Below the pieces are notes generated by a model. That model was not told the DNA's origin and ran no database searches. It saw only the letters and a program-made list of their open reading frames with translations. Position numbers and translations under genes: made by a program. Positions 6,342 through 9,354 of a stretch of 9,354 bases of DNA are shown piece by piece. Each line of letters begins with the position of its first letter. The first letter of the stretch is position 1. The stretch covers positions 1 through 9,354 of the forward strand of contig CAZMQI010000054.1 of NCBI GenBank assembly GCA_964568585.1, in the 5' to 3' direction. The DNA comes from RGZA01 sp964568585. Its GTDB lineage: Bacteria; Pseudomonadota; Alphaproteobacteria; UBA9219; RGZA01.

Positions 6342-6370
6342 TTTAAGGTCGTTTCATGTGATGCTATAAA
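6342..6370 (+). promoter_or_regulatory. Possible promoter for the pcm-rhodanese-tolC operon
   Basis: TATAAA (6365-6370) is a good -10 box; 17 bp upstream TTTAAG (6342-6347) is only a weak -35. A start near 6377 would leave a leader of about 32 bases. It is divergent from the tRNA-Cys promoter about 30-50 bp away. Based on box matching only. Confidence 0.35.
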
Positions 6371-6408
6371 ACGTGCAGTCAAGCACCCCCAATTAACGAA
6401 GTTTCCCC

Positions 6409-7128
6409 ATGTCTCAGAGTACACCCCAGAATACGCCTATGGCTGCTGCCAAGCCCGCGCCGGATTTCTTTGCTTCTGCCAGATACAATATGGTCGAAAG
6501 CCAGCTGCGCCCCAACAAAGTCATCGACGATAAGCTACTTGATATCATCGGACGTTTGCCGCGCGAAGCATTCGTGCCAGCCGATCAAAAAACATTTGCC
6601 TACGCTGATTGCGATGTTTCGGTTGGTCATGGCCGCAAATTATTGTCGGTCATGGTATTGGCGCGCATGATTATGGCGCTGAACTTGCAAGATGATGACC
6701 GCGTTCTCGATATCGGCCCTGCCACAGGTTACTCCAGCGCGATTTTGAATGATGTTGCGGGTGAAATCATCGCGCTCGAAAGTGATGCCGCACTGACCCG
6801 TCAGTTGCAGCAGAACAAGATTGATTTCTTGCTTGAAAACACGCGCTTAGTGCAGGGCAGCTTATCCGACGGACACGCCCCTGCATCACCGTACAACGCC
6901 ATTATCATTCAAGGCGCCGCGCAGTGGATTCCTGAAAAAATTACCAATCAATTGGCCGATGGTGGCCGCATGGTGTGTGTCGTATATCCGGAAGGTGAAG
7001 TGTACGGAAAAATCGGCGAAGCACGCCTTTATACCAAGCAGGCCAAGGGCATCGTCGAACAAAAACTGTTCGATGCATCTGCGCCATTGCTGCCTGGCTT
7101 TACCTCTCGTCCTAAATTTGTGTTCTGA
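6409..7128 (+). CDS. PCMT-family (protein-L-isoaspartate O-methyltransferase-like) methyltransferase
   Basis: A 239-residue class I AdoMet methyltransferase of the PCMT family. After a disordered start (1-18), it has NMVESQLRP (27-35), REAFVP (52-57), AdoMet motif I VLDIGPATGYSSA (99-111), the acidic residue after strand 2 in ALESD (E124), YNAIIIQGA (162-170) and the LADGGRMVCVV segment (182-192). True PIMT repairs isoaspartyl residues in aged proteins, but the substrate loop that reads GQTISQP in canonical enzymes is GHGRKLLSVMV here (73-83), so the substrate is uncertain. In alphaproteobacteria a pcm-like gene of this type regularly precedes tolC and popZ, as it does here. No strong Shine-Dalgarno is seen before ATG 6409; an in-frame ATG at 6439 is a possible alternative. 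It leads an operon: the rhodanese ATG follows after 8 bp. Confidence 0.85.
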   Translation: MSQSTPQNTPMAAAKPAPDFFASARYNMVESQLRPNKVIDDKLLDIIGRLPREAFVPADQKTFAYADCDVSVGHGRKLLSVMVLARMIMALNLQDDDRVLDIGPATGYSSAILNDVAGEIIALESDAALTRQLQQNKIDFLLENTRLVQGSLSDGHAPASPYNAIIIQGAAQWIPEKITNQLADGGRMVCVVYPEGEVYGKIGEARLYTKQAKGIVEQKLFDASAPLLPGFTSRPKFVF

Positions 7129-7136
7129 GGAATAAT

Positions 7137-7478
7137 ATGTCTACTAGCACCGCCAAGGCTCCTCTTGAAATCGATGTTACGACGCTCAAATCCATGTTTG
7201 ATAACGGCGAAAAATTCATGCTGCTTGATGTGCGTGAAAAAGATGAATATGCGCGCGCGAAAATCGACGGCGCGGATTTAATCCCGATGGGCCAAGTGCC
7301 ATCACGCATCAATGAAGTGACCAAGGATTATCCATTAGTGGTGCATTGCCATCATGGCGGTCGCAGCGCAAAGGTTGTTGCATGGCTTCGCCAAAATGGC
7401 TTTGCCAATGCATCCAATCTCACTGGCGGCATCGATGCTTGGTCGCTGAATATCGATTCCACGGTGCCACGGTATTAA
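7137..7478 (+). CDS. Single-domain rhodanese-like sulfurtransferase
   Basis: A 113-residue protein that is one rhodanese domain, similar in size to GlpE. LLDVREKDEYARAKIDGA (29-46) is the conserved entry motif, and VVHCHHGGRSAKV (68-80) is the active-site loop with catalytic C71 and the CxxGxRS pattern; GFANASNLTGGIDAW (88-102) is the usual C-terminal signature. It would transfer sulfane sulfur via a C71 persulfide; the acceptor is unknown. No signal peptide is visible, so it is likely cytoplasmic. GAGGA overlaps the pcm-like stop and sits six bases before the ATG, so translation is probably coupled. The tolC start follows its stop by only 4 bp. Confidence 0.93.
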   Translation: MSTSTAKAPLEIDVTTLKSMFDNGEKFMLLDVREKDEYARAKIDGADLIPMGQVPSRINEVTKDYPLVVHCHHGGRSAKVVAWLRQNGFANASNLTGGIDAWSLNIDSTVPRY

Positions 7479-7482
7479 AAGC

Positions 7483-8931
7483 ATGCGTATCCTTCTTGCA
7501 TTGTTGTTCGGACTGCTTGCGCTTCCCGCGCAGGCCGAAACATTGCAAGCAGCGATGGTGCGTGCCTACCAGACCAATCCTGATTTACGTAAAGAACAAG
7601 CCAAACTCCGCGCAATTGATGAAAATGTTCCGCTGGCAAAATCCGGCCAACGTCCATCTATTGATTTCAATTCGGCGATTGGTCAAAGCACATTCAAACA
7701 AGGTGCGTTGGAAAATGATTCAACACCACGCAATCTGGGTTTTTCGCTAACGCAGCCGATTTATAAGGGCGGCAGCATTGAATCAAATATTGATTCAGCA
7801 GAGAAGGCAGTGCTTGCTGCACGTGCAACCTACAATGATGCCGAACAGTCTCTATTCATCAATGTCGTTACCAGTTATTTTGATGTCTGGCTTTATCAGG
7901 CCACACTAAAAATCAATAAGAAGAACGAAGAAGTGTTACGGCAAGAACTCCAGGCCGCCCGCGATCGTTTCGAGGTGGGGGAGGCAACCCGCACCGATGT
8001 CGCCCAGGCGGATTCACGTTATGCAGGTGCAACCGCCTCGCGTATTGAATCCGAAGGGCAGTTGGCTAATGCCAAAGCGACTTATGAGAAGGTGATTGGT
8101 AATCCGCCATCGGAACTTGCCGCGCCCGATGTGAACTTCCCAATTCCATCCAAACTCGATGAAATGATTGATTTGGCGCAAGCCAATAATCCCAAAGTCA
8201 TCAATGCCAAATTCGCTTCCGATAGCGCAGAACACGACATCGCCACCGCAGAAGGTGCATTATTGCCGCAAGTGGATGTGCAGGCATCCGCAGATAGAGC
8301 ATGGGATTCAGGAAGCGCTGCTTCAACCGCCAAAACGGATACCGCCAGCATCATGGCACGATTGACCGTGCCCTTATATCGTAGTGGCGCAGATTATGCT
8401 CGCACACGCGCTGCTAAAGAAACCGCCAGCCAACGCCGTGTTGAAATCCGTGCTGCACTGGATACCGCACGTGAAACTGCAGTGCGTGCGTGGGAAAGTT
8501 TGAATACGGCACAGGCGACGATTAAATCTCGTCAAAAGCAGGTGCAGGCCGCTGAGCTTGCTTTCCTTGGCGTGAAGGAAGAATCAAAAGTCGGAACGCG
8601 TACCATTCTCGACCGCTTGAATGCTGAAGCAGAAGCACTGCAAGCGCGCGTCAATCTGGTGCGGGCGCAGCGTGATAAGGCGGTTGCCCTGTTCCTTGTC
8701 AAATCTGCTATCGGCGAGTTGACCGCGCAGCATCTCAAATTGCCTGTCACACCATATGACCCTGTGGCGCACTATAATTCCACCAAAGATAAGTGGATAG
8801 GCCTTGGCATAACCGAAGAGCCAGAGTTCAATAACCCCGAAGTAACCCCGGAACCAGGTAGCAGCCCGGCAGTCGAGCCAGCAGCTAATACGACCCCCGA
8901 AACGAAGCCTGCCCCTGCGATTCAGCCTTAA
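7483..8931 (+). CDS. tolC: TolC-family outer-membrane efflux/type I secretion channel
   Basis: A 482-residue TolC-type protein, normal for the family. Residues 1-18 are a signal peptide (MRILLALLFGLLALPAQA, cleavage before E19), so it is exported and trimerises in the outer membrane as the exit duct for tripartite pumps or type I secretion. The internal duplication of the family shows as RFEVGEATRTDVAQAD (162-177) and SKVGTRTILDRLNAEAEA (368-385). SLTQPIYKGG (88-97) and RLTVPLYRSGA (293-303) are the paired beta-barrel entries, and long Ala/Gln-rich alpha helices lie between. After ~440 comes a Pro/Glu/Ala-rich tail ending AIQP, probably disordered in the periplasm. The start lies 4 bp after the rhodanese stop, without a clear Shine-Dalgarno, suggesting coupled translation. 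No inner-membrane pump or adaptor gene is in view, so its export partners are encoded elsewhere. Confidence 0.94.
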   Translation: MRILLALLFGLLALPAQAETLQAAMVRAYQTNPDLRKEQAKLRAIDENVPLAKSGQRPSIDFNSAIGQSTFKQGALENDSTPRNLGFSLTQPIYKGGSIESNIDSAEKAVLAARATYNDAEQSLFINVVTSYFDVWLYQATLKINKKNEEVLRQELQAARDRFEVGEATRTDVAQADSRYAGATASRIESEGQLANAKATYEKVIGNPPSELAAPDVNFPIPSKLDEMIDLAQANNPKVINAKFASDSAEHDIATAEGALLPQVDVQASADRAWDSGSAASTAKTDTASIMARLTVPLYRSGADYARTRAAKETASQRRVEIRAALDTARETAVRAWESLNTAQATIKSRQKQVQAAELAFLGVKEESKVGTRTILDRLNAEAEALQARVNLVRAQRDKAVALFLVKSAIGELTAQHLKLPVTPYDPVAHYNSTKDKWIGLGITEEPEFNNPEVTPEPGSSPAVEPAANTTPETKPAPAIQP

Positions 8932-8970
8932 ATAATCACCCTTGCGATAAAATCCTTTTCTTTGAACCCT

Positions 8971-9008
8971 TTCAGCCATTAGATTAATGTTCTGAATAAC
9001 CTTTTTTT
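8971..9008 (+). terminator. Dyad plus T7 tract between tolC and popZ
   Basis: TTCAG (8971-8975) and CATTA (8977-8981) pair with TAATG (8985-8989) and CTGAA (8992-8996) around a GAT loop, with a small C/TT internal mismatch. TAACC and seven Ts (9002-9008) follow. The shape fits an intrinsic terminator for tolC, but the stem is A+T-rich. A weak promoter guess for popZ, TTGAAC (8962-8967) with TAATGT (8985-8990) 17 bp on, overlaps the dyad, so it could instead be an operator. Confidence 0.35.
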
Positions 9009-9026
9009 GATTCTTCCCGGATATCT

Positions 9027-9354
9027 ATGGCAGAGAACACACAAAACCAAGAACCGTCGATGGAGGAAATCCTTGCCTCAATTCGTCGGATTATTTCCGA
9101 AGATGGCGCAACGGTTGAACCAACCCCTGCCGATCCGAATGCGGAACCAGCGCCAGTACTTGAAATGGCCAACGCGGAAGAAGCGCCTGTGCTCGACCTC
9201 ATCGAAGAAGTCAAAGATGATGGTAGCGTAGAAAATATCGCACCGCCTGCACCTGCGCCTGAACCAGAACCGTTGCGGGCTCCAGCATACACACCGCCGT
9301 CAGAACCTGTTCATTTCGACAATAGCCGTCTGATTTCCGAAACTGCTGCTCAGG
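9027..9354 (+). CDS. popZ: Polar organizing protein PopZ (DUF2497), N-terminal part
   Basis: The first 109 codons are present; the gene runs off the right edge. The conserved N-terminal helix SMEEILASIRRIISED (11-26) matches the partner-binding helix of PopZ/DUF2497 proteins. It is followed by an acidic, Pro-rich low-complexity stretch (about 30-95) typical of the disordered PopZ linker, including APAYTPPSEP. The C-terminal oligomerisation helices are not in view. In Caulobacter PopZ forms a polar matrix that anchors ParB-bound origins and cell-cycle regulators. Its position after pcm-like and tolC genes is the usual alphaproteobacterial order, in which valS often comes next. The ATG has only a weak CGGA ahead of it. 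A GANTC site (9009-9013) lies 14 bp upstream, which would allow CcrM methylation to affect its promoter region; that is inference. Confidence 0.93.
   Translation, partial: MAENTQNQEPSMEEILASIRRIISEDGATVEPTPADPNAEPAPVLEMANAEEAPVLDLIEEVKDDGSVENIAPPAPAPEPEPLRAPAYTPPSEPVHFDNSRLISETAAQ

Noticed and set aside
8584..8979. Minus-strand frame of 131 codons over the tolC 3' end
   Set aside because: Shadow of the tolC reading frame; Arg-rich composition typical of an antisense frame and no upstream ribosome site.
8984..9292. Minus-strand frame of 102 codons over popZ
   Set aside because: Ser/Gly/Ala-rich low complexity that mirrors the popZ Pro/Glu-rich linker; the sense strand has the clear PopZ helix.

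Overview
This window looks like chromosomal DNA of an alphaproteobacterium with a GC content near one half by eye. Two gene neighbourhoods point to this: an eno - ftsB/divIC - pdhA - lipoyl-bearing pdhB series on the minus strand, and a pcm-like methyltransferase - rhodanese - tolC - popZ (DUF2497) series on the plus strand. PopZ with the N-terminal EEILASIRRIIS helix is a hallmark of the class. The order or genus cannot be fixed from these genes alone; the rhodanese between pcm and tolC makes me think of the Rhodospirillales/Micavibrio side, but that is a weak recollection.

Minus strand, in transcription order (right to left): a tRNA-Cys(GCA) gene with its own good sigma-70-like promoter; a cation diffusion facilitator (zinc-type exporter) only 41 bp behind it with no visible terminator between; a three-part cold-shock-domain protein; enolase; an FtsB/DivIC divisome protein; then pyruvate dehydrogenase E1 alpha and the lipoylated start of the next PDH gene (most likely E1 beta), which runs off the left edge. 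The ftsB-to-pdhA junction is interrupted by about 860 bp that hold a small, atypical response-regulator receiver gene on the opposite strand and a ~350 bp AT-rich intergenic region.

Plus strand, from 6.4 kb rightwards: a PCMT-family methyltransferase, a single-domain rhodanese and a TolC-type outer-membrane channel form a tight operon (gaps of 8 and 4 bp). A 95 bp gap with a dyad and T-tract separates tolC from popZ, whose N-terminal 109 codons end at the right edge.

Functionally this is mostly core housekeeping: glycolysis into acetyl-CoA (Eno, PDH), division and polarity (FtsB, PopZ), envelope export (TolC, CDF transporter). I see no phage, transposon, CRISPR or defence genes, and no clear candidate for a wholly new system. 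The best second-look items are the inserted stand-alone receiver gene, the cold-shock protein with an unexplained C-terminal domain, the methyltransferase whose substrate loop departs from canonical PIMT, the tRNA-Cys/CDF arrangement, and several small dyads in intergenic DNA.
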